A stretch of DNA of 64,000 nt from Flavobacterium oncorhynchi (GTDB taxonomy: Bacteria > Bacteroidota > Bacteroidia > Flavobacteriales > Flavobacteriaceae), in the NCBI RefSeq assembly GCF_002217355.1, contig NZ_MUHA01000024.1, positions 87,615 through 151,614 of the forward strand. Reading direction: 5' to 3'. Numbering within the stretch: the stretch's first letter is position 1; each line of letters opens with the position of its first letter. Shown piece by piece: positions 25,218 through 34,385 of this stretch. Made by a program: the position numbers and the translations under genes. The notes below the pieces were generated by a model. That model saw nothing but the letters and a program-made list of their open reading frames with translations, was not told the origin of the DNA and did not search any database.

Positions 25218-26054
25218 ATGAACGAAATCATTTCTTATTTCAGCACCATTCCATCAACACATCGCAGTTTAATTTTAGTAGGAGGTATTACTTTTTTTTG
25301 GGTAATCGAAAATACATTTCCTTTATTTCAAATGAAATACCACAAATGGCAGCATGCAGGAATCAACTTCTTTCTAACATTTACCACTATAATCGTAAAT
25401 TTTGTACTGGCTTTTATTCTAATAAAAACAGCGAATTGGACAACTGAAAATCATTTTGGCATTCTACAATGGCTGCCTGAAATTCCTATTTGGCTCTATA
25501 CCATTATTGGACTGCTTTTGTTAGATTTAATTGGTGCTTACTTAGTACATTTTGTTGAACATAAAGTAAAATTTCTGTGGCGCTTTCATGTGATACACCA
25601 TACAGATACCTGGATTGACACGACAACTGCAAACAGACATCATCCGGGAGAAAGTGTGATTCGGTTCGCTTTTACCACTCTTGGCGTCCTCGTTGTTGGC
25701 AGTCCGATGTGGATGGTTTTTCTATATCAAACATTATCTGTAATTGCAACACAATTTAATCATGCCAACATTTCACTGCCACATAAATTAGATGTTTTCT
25801 TAAGCTATTTTATAGTTTCTCCAAATATGCACAAAGTACATCATCATTATGTACTGCCATATACCGACAGTAATTATGGTAATATTTTCTCTGTTTGGGA
25901 CCGACTATTTGGAACTTTTACCACTTTACCTAAAGAAGAGTTAATTTATGGAGTAGACACGCATATGCTGCCCGAAGAAAACAATCAATTAAGAAATTTA
26001 TTAAAAATTCCGTTTCAAAAATCGCGATCCTTTAATTCCGAAAAAAAACAGTAA
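25218..26054 (+). CDS. Sterol desaturase / fatty acid hydroxylase family protein
   Basis: 278 residues from the ATG at 25218; the frame is open upstream to 25035, but that part overlaps the GlsB-like gene and is not family-like. Four or so membrane helices. The di-iron histidine boxes are visible: HFVEHKVKFLWRFHVIHHTD, NRHHPGE, and MHKVHHHYVLPYTDSNYGN. Such enzymes hydroxylate or desaturate lipids using oxygen. The substrate in this organism could be a carotenoid, fatty acid or sphingolipid; sequence does not decide. Located in the inner membrane. Downstream is the separate DUF2805 gene. Confidence 0.9.
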   Translation: MNEIISYFSTIPSTHRSLILVGGITFFWVIENTFPLFQMKYHKWQHAGINFFLTFTTIIVNFVLAFILIKTANWTTENHFGILQWLPEIPIWLYTIIGLLLLDLIGAYLVHFVEHKVKFLWRFHVIHHTDTWIDTTTANRHHPGESVIRFAFTTLGVLVVGSPMWMVFLYQTLSVIATQFNHANISLPHKLDVFLSYFIVSPNMHKVHHHYVLPYTDSNYGNIFSVWDRLFGTFTTLPKEELIYGVDTHMLPEENNQLRNLLKIPFQKSRSFNSEKKQ

Positions 26055-26142
26055 AAAAAATATACTTCATCGAACCAAGTAATTATTTTTTTTATTAATA
26101 TTGATACATAAAATGAAAATCAATCTATTAATCATTAACCTC

Positions 26143-26150
26143 TATTTTTG
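26143..26150 (+). promoter_or_regulatory. -7 element (TATTTTTG) of the DUF2805 gene
   Basis: It matches TAnnTTTG and lies 16 bp before the start codon at 26167. Confidence 0.45.
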
Positions 26151-26166
26151 AATTAATTTTCACGAG

Positions 26167-26445
26167 ATGAAAAAGAGTAACCGCAAAGAATTGAATTGGG
26201 AACAAACTGAGAAGCTTGTTTCATTAGCCTTAGAAGAAAAAAATCCATTTGAAGTCATAAAAAAAGAATTTGGGTTGGCAGAAAAAGAAGTTCTTGAAAT
26301 CATGAAGAAGAAAATGCCTCTTGAAAAATTTGAGATGTGGAAAAAGAAAGCCATTGCCAATAAACCAAAACCGAAACCCGTTAAAATTGATGATTTTGAT
26401 GAAGATTTAGATGGCAAATATTATATAAAAAACAAATTCGACTAA
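26167..26445 (+). CDS. DUF2805 (TIGR03643-like) protein
   Basis: 92 residues, cytoplasmic, strongly charged. The helical core NWEQTEKLVSLALEEKNPF and EFGLAEKEVLEIMKKKMP is the DUF2805 signature and looks like a small helix-turn-helix-type bundle. The C-terminal 25 residues are Lys/Pro- then Asp-rich. A gene-specific terminator follows at 26449 and a -7 element precedes it, so it is a single-gene unit. Function is unknown; a DNA- or RNA-binding role is possible from the fold but not shown. Confidence 0.85.
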   Translation: MKKSNRKELNWEQTEKLVSLALEEKNPFEVIKKEFGLAEKEVLEIMKKKMPLEKFEMWKKKAIANKPKPKPVKIDDFDEDLDGKYYIKNKFD

Positions 26446-26448
26446 ATT

Positions 26449-26478
26449 AAAACTCCTGAGCGCCAGGAGTTTTTTTTA
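26449..26478 (+). terminator. Terminator of the DUF2805 gene
   Basis: The stem AAAACTCCTG / CAGGAGTTTT, with a 5-nt loop, runs into T8. Confidence 0.9.
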
Positions 26479-26543
26479 TATTTTTAATTTATTGTAACAT
26501 TTTTACTTTTTTTAGTCAAATACGTATATCTAAACTTAAACAA

Positions 26544-28400
26544 ATGAAAAAAATACTTTACACTTTAGCTCTTGCTATAACACTTTGGAGCTGTAAAACT
26601 GGAAGTACTTCAGCAGGAAAAAGCAATGTTGTAGATGTTAACATCAATCTTGTAGATGTAAAAGACGACAAAGTTTTAGTAACAGTAACTCCTCCTCAAA
26701 TCAAAACAGACGAGATTGTTTACAGTATCCCCAAAACTGTTCCAGGAACTTATTCAACTGATAACTACGGGAAAAATTCAGAAGATTTCAAAGCTTTTGA
26801 TGCAAAAGGAAATGCTTTAACTGTTAAAAGAATTGACGATAACTCATGGTCTATTTCGAACGCAAAAGCATTAAAAAAAATTACCTACTTAGTTAATGAT
26901 ACTTTTGATACTGAAAAAGGAACTGGTTTTGGTAATGATGATATTTTCTCGCCTGCAGGTACTAACATCAATGCTGGAGTAAATTTTCTAGTAAATACAC
27001 ATGGTTTTGTGGGCTATTTTCAAGATAAATTAGAGATTCCTTATAAAGTTACTATTACGCATCCTGAAACACTTTGGGGAGCAACTTCAATGACAGATCA
27101 GGATCCAAGCAAAACAAGCGATGTTTTTACAACTCCGCGTTATGCTGTTTTAGTCGAAAATCCTATTATGTATTCTAAACCAGATTATACTGAGTTTAAT
27201 GTAAATGGTATGGACATTTTAATCGCTGTTTACTCGCCGACTGGAAAATTTACTGCCGAAAGTATTACGCCGGAAATGAAAACAATGATGACGGCGCAGA
27301 AAAACTTTTTAGGAAAAGTAAATGCAAATAAAAAATATACTGTTTTATTATATCTATCAACTTTAGCAAAAGATGATGCGCACGGTTTTGGAGCTTTAGA
27401 ACACCCAACAGTTACTACGGTAGTACTGCCAGAATCTATGCCAAAAGAAAAATTGGTAGAATCAATGAAAGATGTTGTTTCTCACGAGTTTTTTCATATT
27501 GTAACTCCATTAACTATTCACTCAAAAGAAATTCAGTATTTTGACTATAATGCGCCAAAAATGTCTGAGCATTTATGGATGTACGAAGGTGTAACAGAAT
27601 ATTTTGCCAATCTTTTTCAAATCAATCAAGGTTTAATTAACGAAGGTGAGTTTTACAGTCGTATTGCAGACAAAATTGAGCAGTCTAAAAGTTTAGACGA
27701 TACCATGTCTTTTACTAAAATGAGTGCCAATGTTTTAGAACAGCCTTATAAAGATCAATACTTAAATGTGTACCAAAAAGGAGCTTTAATTGGTATGTGT
27801 ATTGACATTATTATTAGAGAAAAAAGCAATGGAGAAAGAGGAATTCTTGATTTAATGCATAAATTATCTAGCGAATATGGTATTGATAAACCATTTAATG
27901 ATAATGAATTATTTGCAAAGATCACGCAGTTAACTTATCCTGAAGTAGGCGAATTTTTAAACAAATATGTAGCAGGTACAACGCCAATTCCTTACGATTT
28001 TTATTTAGCGAAAGTTGGTGTTTCAAAAGCAACAGAGAAAAAACCTGGAAATGCTTTCATTAAAGGACAAGTTCCAAATATTACTATCGACAAAGCAACA
28101 AAAGAAATTGCTGTTCGTCCTGAATCAGAATCTCTTGAATTTTTCAAGAACTTAAACCTTAAAGGCGGAGATAAAATTTTAGCTGTAAACAACAAATCAT
28201 ATAATTTAGATAACATTTATGATTTGATTACAGAAAGTGAAAATTGGAAAGAAAACGATCCAATTACTTTAAAAATTAAACGCGGCAGTAAAGAAGAAAC
28301 TATAAAAGGAAATGTAAAACTGCCTTACGAAGAATCTGAAACTTTTAAAGCTACTGATGCTTCAAAAGAAAAGCTTAAAAATGCATGGTTGAAAGGTTAA
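26544..28400 (+). CDS. M61 family metallopeptidase with PDZ domain (lipoprotein)
   Basis: 618 residues. Lipobox LWSC (Cys17). An N-terminal beta domain (about 30-190) is followed by the catalytic region with the zinc motif HEFFH (about 314-318) and a downstream Glu in WMYEGVTEYFAN (third ligand). A PDZ domain occupies about 480-600 (FFKNLNLKGGDKILAVNNK). M61 (glycyl aminopeptidase-like) enzymes cleave peptides from the N-terminus; the lipid anchor puts it in the periplasm or at the surface. It stands alone, ending at a clear terminator. Confidence 0.9.
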   Translation: MKKILYTLALAITLWSCKTGSTSAGKSNVVDVNINLVDVKDDKVLVTVTPPQIKTDEIVYSIPKTVPGTYSTDNYGKNSEDFKAFDAKGNALTVKRIDDNSWSISNAKALKKITYLVNDTFDTEKGTGFGNDDIFSPAGTNINAGVNFLVNTHGFVGYFQDKLEIPYKVTITHPETLWGATSMTDQDPSKTSDVFTTPRYAVLVENPIMYSKPDYTEFNVNGMDILIAVYSPTGKFTAESITPEMKTMMTAQKNFLGKVNANKKYTVLLYLSTLAKDDAHGFGALEHPTVTTVVLPESMPKEKLVESMKDVVSHEFFHIVTPLTIHSKEIQYFDYNAPKMSEHLWMYEGVTEYFANLFQINQGLINEGEFYSRIADKIEQSKSLDDTMSFTKMSANVLEQPYKDQYLNVYQKGALIGMCIDIIIREKSNGERGILDLMHKLSSEYGIDKPFNDNELFAKITQLTYPEVGEFLNKYVAGTTPIPYDFYLAKVGVSKATEKKPGNAFIKGQVPNITIDKATKEIAVRPESESLEFFKNLNLKGGDKILAVNNKSYNLDNIYDLITESENWKENDPITLKIKRGSKEETIKGNVKLPYEESETFKATDASKEKLKNAWLKG

Positions 28401-28420
28401 TTCCTTTTGACTAAAAACAA

Positions 28421-28454
28421 AAAAAACCGACAAGTGATTGTCGGTTTTTTTTAT
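28421..28454 (+). terminator. Terminator of the M61 peptidase gene
   Basis: The stem AAAACCGACAA / TTGTCGGTTTT has a 4-nt loop and a long T tract. Confidence 0.9.
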
Positions 28455-28470
28455 ACTGTAGCTTGTTAGG

Positions 28471-28551
28471 TTTGTCAGGCAGATCGGAATCGAAGCCATC
28501 GAAAGTTAAATTAGCACTGAGTTGGGCTTAGACTCCGCTCAGCCTGACAAA
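28471..28551. repeat. Dispersed GTCAGGCTGAGC-type palindromic repeat
   Basis: The ends TTTGTCAGGC and GCCTGACAAA are perfect inverted copies, with GACTCCGCTCAG inside the right arm. Related copies lie at 29121-29209 and inside the mutase gene at 58164-58191. Confidence 0.75.
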
Positions 28552-28558
28552 AAAGAGT

Positions 28559-29002
28559 TTATTTCTTCACTGGAAATTTCCAAGCAAATTCATCTTTATC
28601 ATTGATGATTGCTCCAATTTCGAATTTCACCACTTCGTCAAATTCTGTTTGAAGAATAAACCAATTGTCTTCATTGAAATAATTTTCAAACGTATCAAAA
28701 GTTTCTTGAGTATATTTTGTTATTCCTTTTGCAGCAAAATCTTTCTTTACATCAGCAATTTTTCTTCCGATTAACTTGAAGCCAAAAACTTCTAAATCAT
28801 TACTAGAAGCCACTATGTAACCTAATTTCAAGTCTTCTTCTTGATAAAATGTCAATCGCATTTTGTATGCATTATATACAAAAATTACATTATCATCTTC
28901 GTCGTTATAGTTTTTATCAGGTTTTCCTAAAGCTGCTGTTACATCGTTCTGCTTCATCCCGAAAAGCAGTTTATCAATTCCTGATTTTAAATTTATTTTC
29001 AT
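28559..29002 (-). CDS. Hypothetical cytoplasmic protein
   Basis: 147 residues from the ATG at 29002; upstream in-frame Met codons extend it to 29071 but the MKINLKSGIDKLLFGMKQ start is more likely. No signal peptide. The segment LLFGMKQNDVTAALGKPDKNY resembles the short FGMxxxEVxxxLGxPD motif found in several unrelated small proteins. No domain was assigned. The gene is isolated and both sides carry copies of the same palindromic repeat. Function unknown. Confidence 0.65.
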   Translation of the reverse strand: MKINLKSGIDKLLFGMKQNDVTAALGKPDKNYNDEDDNVIFVYNAYKMRLTFYQEEDLKLGYIVASSNDLEVFGFKLIGRKIADVKKDFAAKGITKYTQETFDTFENYFNEDNWFILQTEFDEVVKFEIGAIINDKDEFAWKFPVKK

Positions 29003-29054
29003 AATGATTTTTCTAATATTTGAAATGCAAATTTCGGGAACTTTTTTGTTGTTC

Positions 29055-29088
29055 CGCCACGAATTACACAAATTTTCACGAATTTTAA
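29055..29088. repeat. Partial GCCACGAATT-type repeat
   Basis: It contains GCCACGAATTACACAAATTT followed by TCACGAATTTT, the left arm of the element found complete at 48608-48748. The right arm is missing here. Confidence 0.6.
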
Positions 29089-29120
29089 TATTACACCGTT
29101 TGGCTCATTTATTAACTTCT

Positions 29121-29209
29121 GTCAGGCTGAGCAATCTTTTCTGCCAGGCTGAGCATAGTCGAAGCCCATTTTCGTTATAAAAACCCTTCGACTACGCTCA
29201 GGGTGACAA
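29121..29209. repeat. Dispersed GTCAGGCTGAGC-type palindromic repeat
   Basis: It contains two GCTGAGC words on the left and CTTCGACTACGCTCAGGG with TGACA on the right, pairing with GCTGAGCATAGTCGAAG. It lies between the hypothetical gene and the GH92 gene. Confidence 0.75.
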
Positions 29210-29223
29210 ACATAAAACTAATT

Positions 29224-31554
29224 TTAATATTGTTTCTTATTCGGTTTTGAACTCATATAAAATGTAATCTTCCCGCCATTTATAACATCAGCATGTTTTA
29301 AAAACGGTCTTTCTAATTGTTTTCCGTTAAGCAGAACTTTACTCACAAATACATTTTTATCAGATTGGTTTACGGTTTCTACTTCGAAAGTTTTTCCGTT
29401 TTCTAAATTTATGACAGCATTTTTCAGCAATGGACTTCCTAATGCATATTCATCAGAACCTGGAGCAACTGGATAAAATCCTAAACTGCTAAAAATATAC
29501 CAAGCACTCATTTGTCCGAAATCATCATTTCCTCCTAAACCATCAGCACCATTTCTGTACATTTTTTTCAAGATCATTCTAATTTTATCTTGAGCTTTCC
29601 ACGGAGCATCTGTCCAATTGTACAAGTACACAACGTGATGTGAAGGCTCATTTCCGTGAACATAATTCCCAATTATTCCTTCTCTTGTAATGTCTTCTGT
29701 ATTCTCAAAATATTTGTCCGGAAGATGCATGTTGAATAACGAATCTAAACGAACTTTAAACTTCTCATTTCCGCCCATCAATTTAATCATATCAGCAGGA
29801 TCTTGCGGAACGTACAAGCTGTAATTCCAAGAATTTCCTTCAATAAAACCTTGGCCGTGCGTGTCAAGGGGATCAAACTCTTTCTTAAAGGTTCCATCGT
29901 TTAATTTCGGACGCATGAAACCTGTTTTTTCATCATAGACGTTTTTATAATTTTTCGATCTATTGATAAATTCATTGTAAATTTCTGTTTTTCCTAATTT
30001 CTTTGCAGCTTGCGCAATCGCCCAGTCATCATAAGCATATTCTAAAGTTTTAGAAACCGAAGCCCCGCTTTTGTCTTCTGGAACATATCCTTTATTCATG
30101 TAAAATTCTAAACCATCATAATACGGCACTTTTGCAGTATTTACACAAGCCTGAAGCGCTTTTTCAGCATCAAAACTAATATTTCCTTTTACAATTGCAT
30201 CTGCTATAACTGAAACAGAATGATATCCAATCATACACCAATTTTCGTTTGCATAATGCGACCAGATTGGAAGCATCTTATGAACGCTTTGATCTGAATG
30301 TGCCAGCATTGAACTTACCATATCAGCATTTCTTTTTGGCTGCACAATATTAAATAACGGATGTAAAGCACGATAAGTATCCCAAAGTGAATAACTGGTA
30401 TAATTGGTGAAATTTTCGGCTTTGTGAACATTCATGTCTAAACCTTTGTAATTTCCATCTAAATCCATATACTCGGTTGGTCCCAAAAATGCATGATACA
30501 TTGCGGTATAAAAATTAACCAAATCTTCTTTTTGAATGGTTTCAATCTGAACCTTATTCAATTCTTTATTCCAAACGTCCTGACTTTGTCTTTTTACTTT
30601 TTCAAAATCCCAATCAGGTGTTTCTCTTTTCATGTTTTCTAATGCTCCAGCGGAACTAACAGGAGATAAAGCCATTTTTATTTTGATTTTTTCACCTTCA
30701 TTCGTATCAAAATCAAAAAACAATTTTAGGTTCTGACCTGCCATTTCTGGGAAGTTTTTCGTTTGATCAAATCTCCCCCAAAAACCTCTGTACACACTTT
30801 TTTCTTGTGCTGCCTGTCCATAACTTTTAATTGGTTTATTGAAAGACATAGCAAAGTAAACCGTTCTGGTTCTCGCCCATCCATTTGTCTGACGATATCC
30901 TGTTATCAAAGTATCATTTTCTATACGAACAAAAGTCCAGACATTTTTTTTATCATAATTGTAAATCCCAGATGTCAAATCTAGAATTATATGTGCTTCA
31001 TCAGATTTAGGAAAAGTGTATTGGTGCATTCCAACACGAGTTGTTGCTGTAAGTTCTGCTTTTATTTTATGATCTTCTAAAAAAACACTGTAATAAGCCG
31101 GCTCTGCTTTTTCTGTCGAATGAGAAAATGCCGATCTATAGCCCGATAAAGGTTTTGATGCAATACCTGGATTTAATTGCAATTTTCCTGTTGTCGGCAT
31201 AATTAAAAAATCACCTAAATCTGAATGCCCAGTTCCGCTGAAATGAGTATGACTGAAACCTACAATCGTTTTGTCTTCATACTGATAGCCGGCACAATAT
31301 TTATAAACTTCTCCATTATATTTTCCGTTTAAACTGTAAGCAATCGTATCGGTTTCGGGGCTTAATTGTACGCTTCCAAAAGGAACTGTCGCGCCTGGGT
31401 AAGTGTGTCCCATTTTTGCAGTTCCTATCATTGGATCTACATACTGAATAAGATTTTTTCCACTTGCTTTCTTTTGTGCGTTTATAGTGTTGGAAAAAAC
31501 GAGCAGCAAAATTGATATTCCGAAAAGACAATTTTTGAAGTTTATTTTAGTCAT
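29224..31554 (-). CDS. Glycoside hydrolase family 92 alpha-mannosidase
   Basis: 776 residues from the ATG at 31554, giving a signal peptide ending in NTINAQ; an ATG ten codons earlier (31584) is in frame but disrupts the signal. GH92 enzymes are calcium-dependent exo-alpha-mannosidases. Typical features are YVDPMIGTAKMGHTYPGATVPFG at the start, GFSHTHFSGTGHSDLGDFL, the LWDTYRALHPLFN stretch, and GNDDFGQMSAWYIFSSLGFYPVAPG near the C-terminus. Exported, probably periplasmic. It is not next to a susC/susD pair in this window, so it may serve glycan turnover alone. A downstream palindromic repeat lies 15 bp past the stop. Confidence 0.95.
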   Translation of the reverse strand: MTKINFKNCLFGISILLLVFSNTINAQKKASGKNLIQYVDPMIGTAKMGHTYPGATVPFGSVQLSPETDTIAYSLNGKYNGEVYKYCAGYQYEDKTIVGFSHTHFSGTGHSDLGDFLIMPTTGKLQLNPGIASKPLSGYRSAFSHSTEKAEPAYYSVFLEDHKIKAELTATTRVGMHQYTFPKSDEAHIILDLTSGIYNYDKKNVWTFVRIENDTLITGYRQTNGWARTRTVYFAMSFNKPIKSYGQAAQEKSVYRGFWGRFDQTKNFPEMAGQNLKLFFDFDTNEGEKIKIKMALSPVSSAGALENMKRETPDWDFEKVKRQSQDVWNKELNKVQIETIQKEDLVNFYTAMYHAFLGPTEYMDLDGNYKGLDMNVHKAENFTNYTSYSLWDTYRALHPLFNIVQPKRNADMVSSMLAHSDQSVHKMLPIWSHYANENWCMIGYHSVSVIADAIVKGNISFDAEKALQACVNTAKVPYYDGLEFYMNKGYVPEDKSGASVSKTLEYAYDDWAIAQAAKKLGKTEIYNEFINRSKNYKNVYDEKTGFMRPKLNDGTFKKEFDPLDTHGQGFIEGNSWNYSLYVPQDPADMIKLMGGNEKFKVRLDSLFNMHLPDKYFENTEDITREGIIGNYVHGNEPSHHVVYLYNWTDAPWKAQDKIRMILKKMYRNGADGLGGNDDFGQMSAWYIFSSLGFYPVAPGSDEYALGSPLLKNAVINLENGKTFEVETVNQSDKNVFVSKVLLNGKQLERPFLKHADVINGGKITFYMSSKPNKKQY

Positions 31555-31776
31555 TTTATAGTTTTTCTTATTTATTAATTTCATTACTTTTTGATAAGCG
31601 AATTTTCATTTAAAGTAATGGTGATCCGTTGGGGTAATTATTCAAAATTAAAAGTTCATTGAACTGTAACTTAGAATTTAAATCAAGTATTGAAAAGAAA
31701 CATGAAGGGAAATTTTAAAAATAAAATCCTTTAAAAAAAGCAGACCTGTTTCTGGTTTTAAAATTTGATACTGGTA

Positions 31777-32322
31777 TTATTCAATTTTCTTAAAAACTAA
31801 AATTTGAGTACAATTGTCATCGAGACAATGAATTTCTAACATTGAACCAATAGTTACAATTGCGTTTTGCAAACTATTTTTTGGATTACCAATAAATGTA
31901 TTATTTGAATTAATACTGAAACCAAGGTCTGTTGTAAATTCATCAACAGCATTTAACTTTTTGATTTTATTAAAACCAAGTCCTGTTGTGCTTTTATGAT
32001 AATTTGTTTTGATATTTAAAACACGTGTTTTCATTACCCACTTATTTTCTTGCTTACTGTTTTTATAAGATTCTGTGTAAAAAGGCACAACGTATTTGAT
32101 AAAAAAAAAGGAGGGGAAAATTACAAATACAGATCCGAAAAAAAACATGAAATCATAATTAGACAACAAAATTTGATCAATTAAACTCTCAATTATACAA
32201 AATAGCAAAATGCACACAGGAAGAACTACAAAAATAATTGCAAAAACATGTGTTCTAAATCTGCTCTTAAGAATAACTTTTTCTTCTTTTGTTAAAGGAA
32301 TTTTTTGAATGCTCATTTGCAA
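31777..32322 (-). CDS. Hypothetical membrane protein
   Basis: 181 residues, or 179 from the Met at 32316. Two hydrophobic segments at about 27-50 and 56-82 place it in a membrane, with the C-terminal 100 residues on one side. No domain was recognised. A TATATTTG -7 element lies 23 bp upstream. The Phe/Ile/Lys-rich composition resembles other orphan genes in this accessory stretch. Function unknown. Confidence 0.6.
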   Translation of the reverse strand: MQMSIQKIPLTKEEKVILKSRFRTHVFAIIFVVLPVCILLFCIIESLIDQILLSNYDFMFFFGSVFVIFPSFFFIKYVVPFYTESYKNSKQENKWVMKTRVLNIKTNYHKSTTGLGFNKIKKLNAVDEFTTDLGFSINSNNTFIGNPKNSLQNAIVTIGSMLEIHCLDDNCTQILVFKKIE

Positions 32323-32338
32323 ATAATCTTAATTTATT

Positions 32339-32346
32339 CAAATATA
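32339..32346 (-). promoter_or_regulatory. -7 element (TATATTTG) of the 31777-32322 gene
   Basis: On the minus strand it reads TATATTTG, matching TAnnTTTG, about 23 bp before the start at 32316. Confidence 0.5.
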
Positions 32347-32558
32347 TTATTCTTTCTCCAAAAAATTCATTTTATTCAACGTCAATTCTACTACCTTAAT
32401 CTTTAGAATTATCAATAAAATTAATATTGTTTGCACTCAACGAGTTAAATGTAAATATGACAAATAATTAGAGCTGCGTTGGATAGCAAATTTCTATGAA
32501 ATATTTGTCTTTATTCTAACTTCATCTAGATATCTTTACTTTTTATAAAAATCAATGT

Positions 32559-33179
32559 ATGAAAAAAATATTCTTTATATTCTTTGTTTTAAACTCTCTT
32601 TTTAGTTTCTCTCAAAAGGCTGAAAGCAGCAGATTATCAAAAGAACAAATAATTCAAAAGGAACTAAACCAACTTTCAGATTTCCCAATCTATAGAGCAT
32701 TTGAATATAAAGACAAAGGCGGTGTTTACGAATTGATTTTAGCCGAAAATCAGAAAGTGATATCGAAAGACACTTTAAATACAAAAATAAAAGCTATTTG
32801 CGTACTTAATGATCACGGGGGATTTTTAGAAAAATGGAGAATTAACGATTTACTTGAAGACTACGATCCTAAAGAAACCAATATTTGGTTCTGGACAAAA
32901 TATTGCAGCACAAAAGATCTTGACGACGACGGATATATAGACCCTGTAATTGTTTACGGAACAAGAACGGAATACGATGAAATAAGACGTGTAAAAATTA
33001 TTACAGTTTACAACAACAAAAAGTATGTTATTCGTGCTGTAGAATGTGATTTAGATTATTGCAGAAGCTTTAAAAAGGATTCAAATTGGAATTTATTACC
33101 ACAGAAAACAAAAACTTATATCGATCAATTAGTAATCAAAATAAGAAAAGAGCAAAATTTATTATTGAAGGATGGATAA
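32559..33179 (+). CDS. Hypothetical secreted protein with Asp-rich metal-binding-like loop
   Basis: 206 residues with a signal peptide ending in FSFSQ. The CSTKDLDDDGYIDPVIVYGT segment resembles a DxDxDG calcium loop or an FG-GAP-type strand. It recalls proteins annotated as M949_RS01915 family in Flavobacteriia, but this is a weak memory-based match. Two cysteines flank the loop region (YCSTKD and LDYCRS). It is convergent with a GNAT gene. Function not known. Confidence 0.62.
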   Translation: MKKIFFIFFVLNSLFSFSQKAESSRLSKEQIIQKELNQLSDFPIYRAFEYKDKGGVYELILAENQKVISKDTLNTKIKAICVLNDHGGFLEKWRINDLLEDYDPKETNIWFWTKYCSTKDLDDDGYIDPVIVYGTRTEYDEIRRVKIITVYNNKKYVIRAVECDLDYCRSFKKDSNWNLLPQKTKTYIDQLVIKIRKEQNLLLKDG

Positions 33180-33193
33180 AAGGTAAACTAAAA

Positions 33194-33799
33194 TTATAAC
33201 TTTTGTTTTAGATTTTCTTTTACCCCATCAAACCATTCGTTTCTTAAAATACTCAAAACAATAGAATCACGGCGAACAGTGCTGTTTGCTGTTGGCATAT
33301 GACTGCGCAAAACGCCTTCAACTTTACAGCCAATACTTTTCATTGCGGCCACACTTCTTTCGTTATTATTGTCTGCACGAAATTCTACGCGCTCCATTCC
33401 TAAAGTTTCAAAAGCAAATTGAAGCAGTAAAAACTTGCAGTGTTTATTAAGTCCTGTTCCTCTAAAAGCAGAACCGTACCAAGTATAGCCCAATTGAAGT
33501 GTTTTATACTCGAGATTAATATCGTAAAAACGTGTTGAACCTGCATATTTTTGAGCTTTTTTATCAAAAACTATAAAAGGGAATTCTTTTTGATTTTCTC
33601 TCGCTTTTACAGCGGACTGAATGTATTTGATCAAATTTTCTTTACCATCAGCACCAATTAACGAATATTTCCATGTTTCAGGTTCATTAATCGATATTTC
33701 TAATAAATTTTCGACATCTGATTCTTGAAGTGATCGCAATAAAACGACCTCATCCTCTAAAATTAAAGTATTTGTAAAAGAAAAATTGGAAACAGTCAT
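33194..33799 (-). CDS. GNAT family N-acetyltransferase (RimJ/RimL-like)
   Basis: 201 residues, cytoplasmic. It uses acetyl-CoA to acetylate an amine. The GNAT fold shows in VVLLRSLQESDVENLLE, the YAGSTRFYDIN strand, the acetyl-CoA-binding region GYTWYGSAFRGTGLNKHCK (RGTGLN in place of Q/RxxGxG/A), and VEFRADNNNERSVAAMKSIGC, typical of RimJ/RimL-type enzymes. Substrate is not known. The start overlaps the end of the upstream membrane-protein gene by 50 bp. Confidence 0.87.
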   Translation of the reverse strand: MTVSNFSFTNTLILEDEVVLLRSLQESDVENLLEISINEPETWKYSLIGADGKENLIKYIQSAVKARENQKEFPFIVFDKKAQKYAGSTRFYDINLEYKTLQLGYTWYGSAFRGTGLNKHCKFLLLQFAFETLGMERVEFRADNNNERSVAAMKSIGCKVEGVLRSHMPTANSTVRRDSIVLSILRNEWFDGVKENLKQKL

Positions 33800-34361
33800 G
33801 GTTTGCTTTTTTATAAATTTTCAAGGAGATATAATTAATTCGAACTTTGTTTTTGATTTTTTTGATTTGCCATAAAACCGCAATCACAGCCCCTATTCCT
33901 CCACCTGCGTAACTAAAACTATGCATTTCTGAAACTGAAATTAGATTTTTTACATTTTTAATTTGAAGAGGAAAGCAACAATTTGACTCTAAATTCGAAA
34001 AACCTAAAAACCCGTAACATAATCCTAATAAACCAATTATTACTGTTGTAATCAACATTATAATAATTACACCTGTAATACTTCTTATCATTTCTTTTGT
34101 ATTAGAACTAAAGAATCCAACAAAACCAAAGATAAGTCCAGTAAATAAACCAATCCACCAAACAGACCACACGCCAATTATTGAAGCAGTTAGTCTTGGA
34201 GTATTTCTGCCATATTCTACAAAACCAAATCTTTCAAACAAAACTTGTGTGAAAAATTCATCAGAAATTGTGTATGTGAACTGATTGTGTAAAACACCAA
34301 AAAGCGAAGACGCAATAATACTTAAAAGAATACAACAAACAAAAACGAGTACTTTTCTCAT
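33750..34361 (-). CDS. Hypothetical membrane protein
   Basis: 203 residues with four hydrophobic segments (about 5-22, 65-88, 95-118, 145-165). The N-terminal MRKVLVFVCCILLSIIASS is a membrane anchor or signal. No domain recognised. The last 30 residues are basic and aromatic, and run 50 bp into the GNAT gene in another frame; they may be a read-through tail rather than an old part of the protein. Function unknown. Confidence 0.6.
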   Translation of the reverse strand: MRKVLVFVCCILLSIIASSLFGVLHNQFTYTISDEFFTQVLFERFGFVEYGRNTPRLTASIIGVWSVWWIGLFTGLIFGFVGFFSSNTKEMIRSITGVIIIMLITTVIIGLLGLCYGFLGFSNLESNCCFPLQIKNVKNLISVSEMHSFSYAGGGIGAVIAVLWQIKKIKNKVRINYISLKIYKKANHDCFQFFFYKYFNFRG

Positions 34362-34385
34362 CTCCCTTTTTACAATAAATGAAAC

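Noticed and set aside
28471..29209. Repeats with the enclosed gene as a transposon
   Set aside because: The enclosed protein has no transposase motif and the repeats are also found alone elsewhere.
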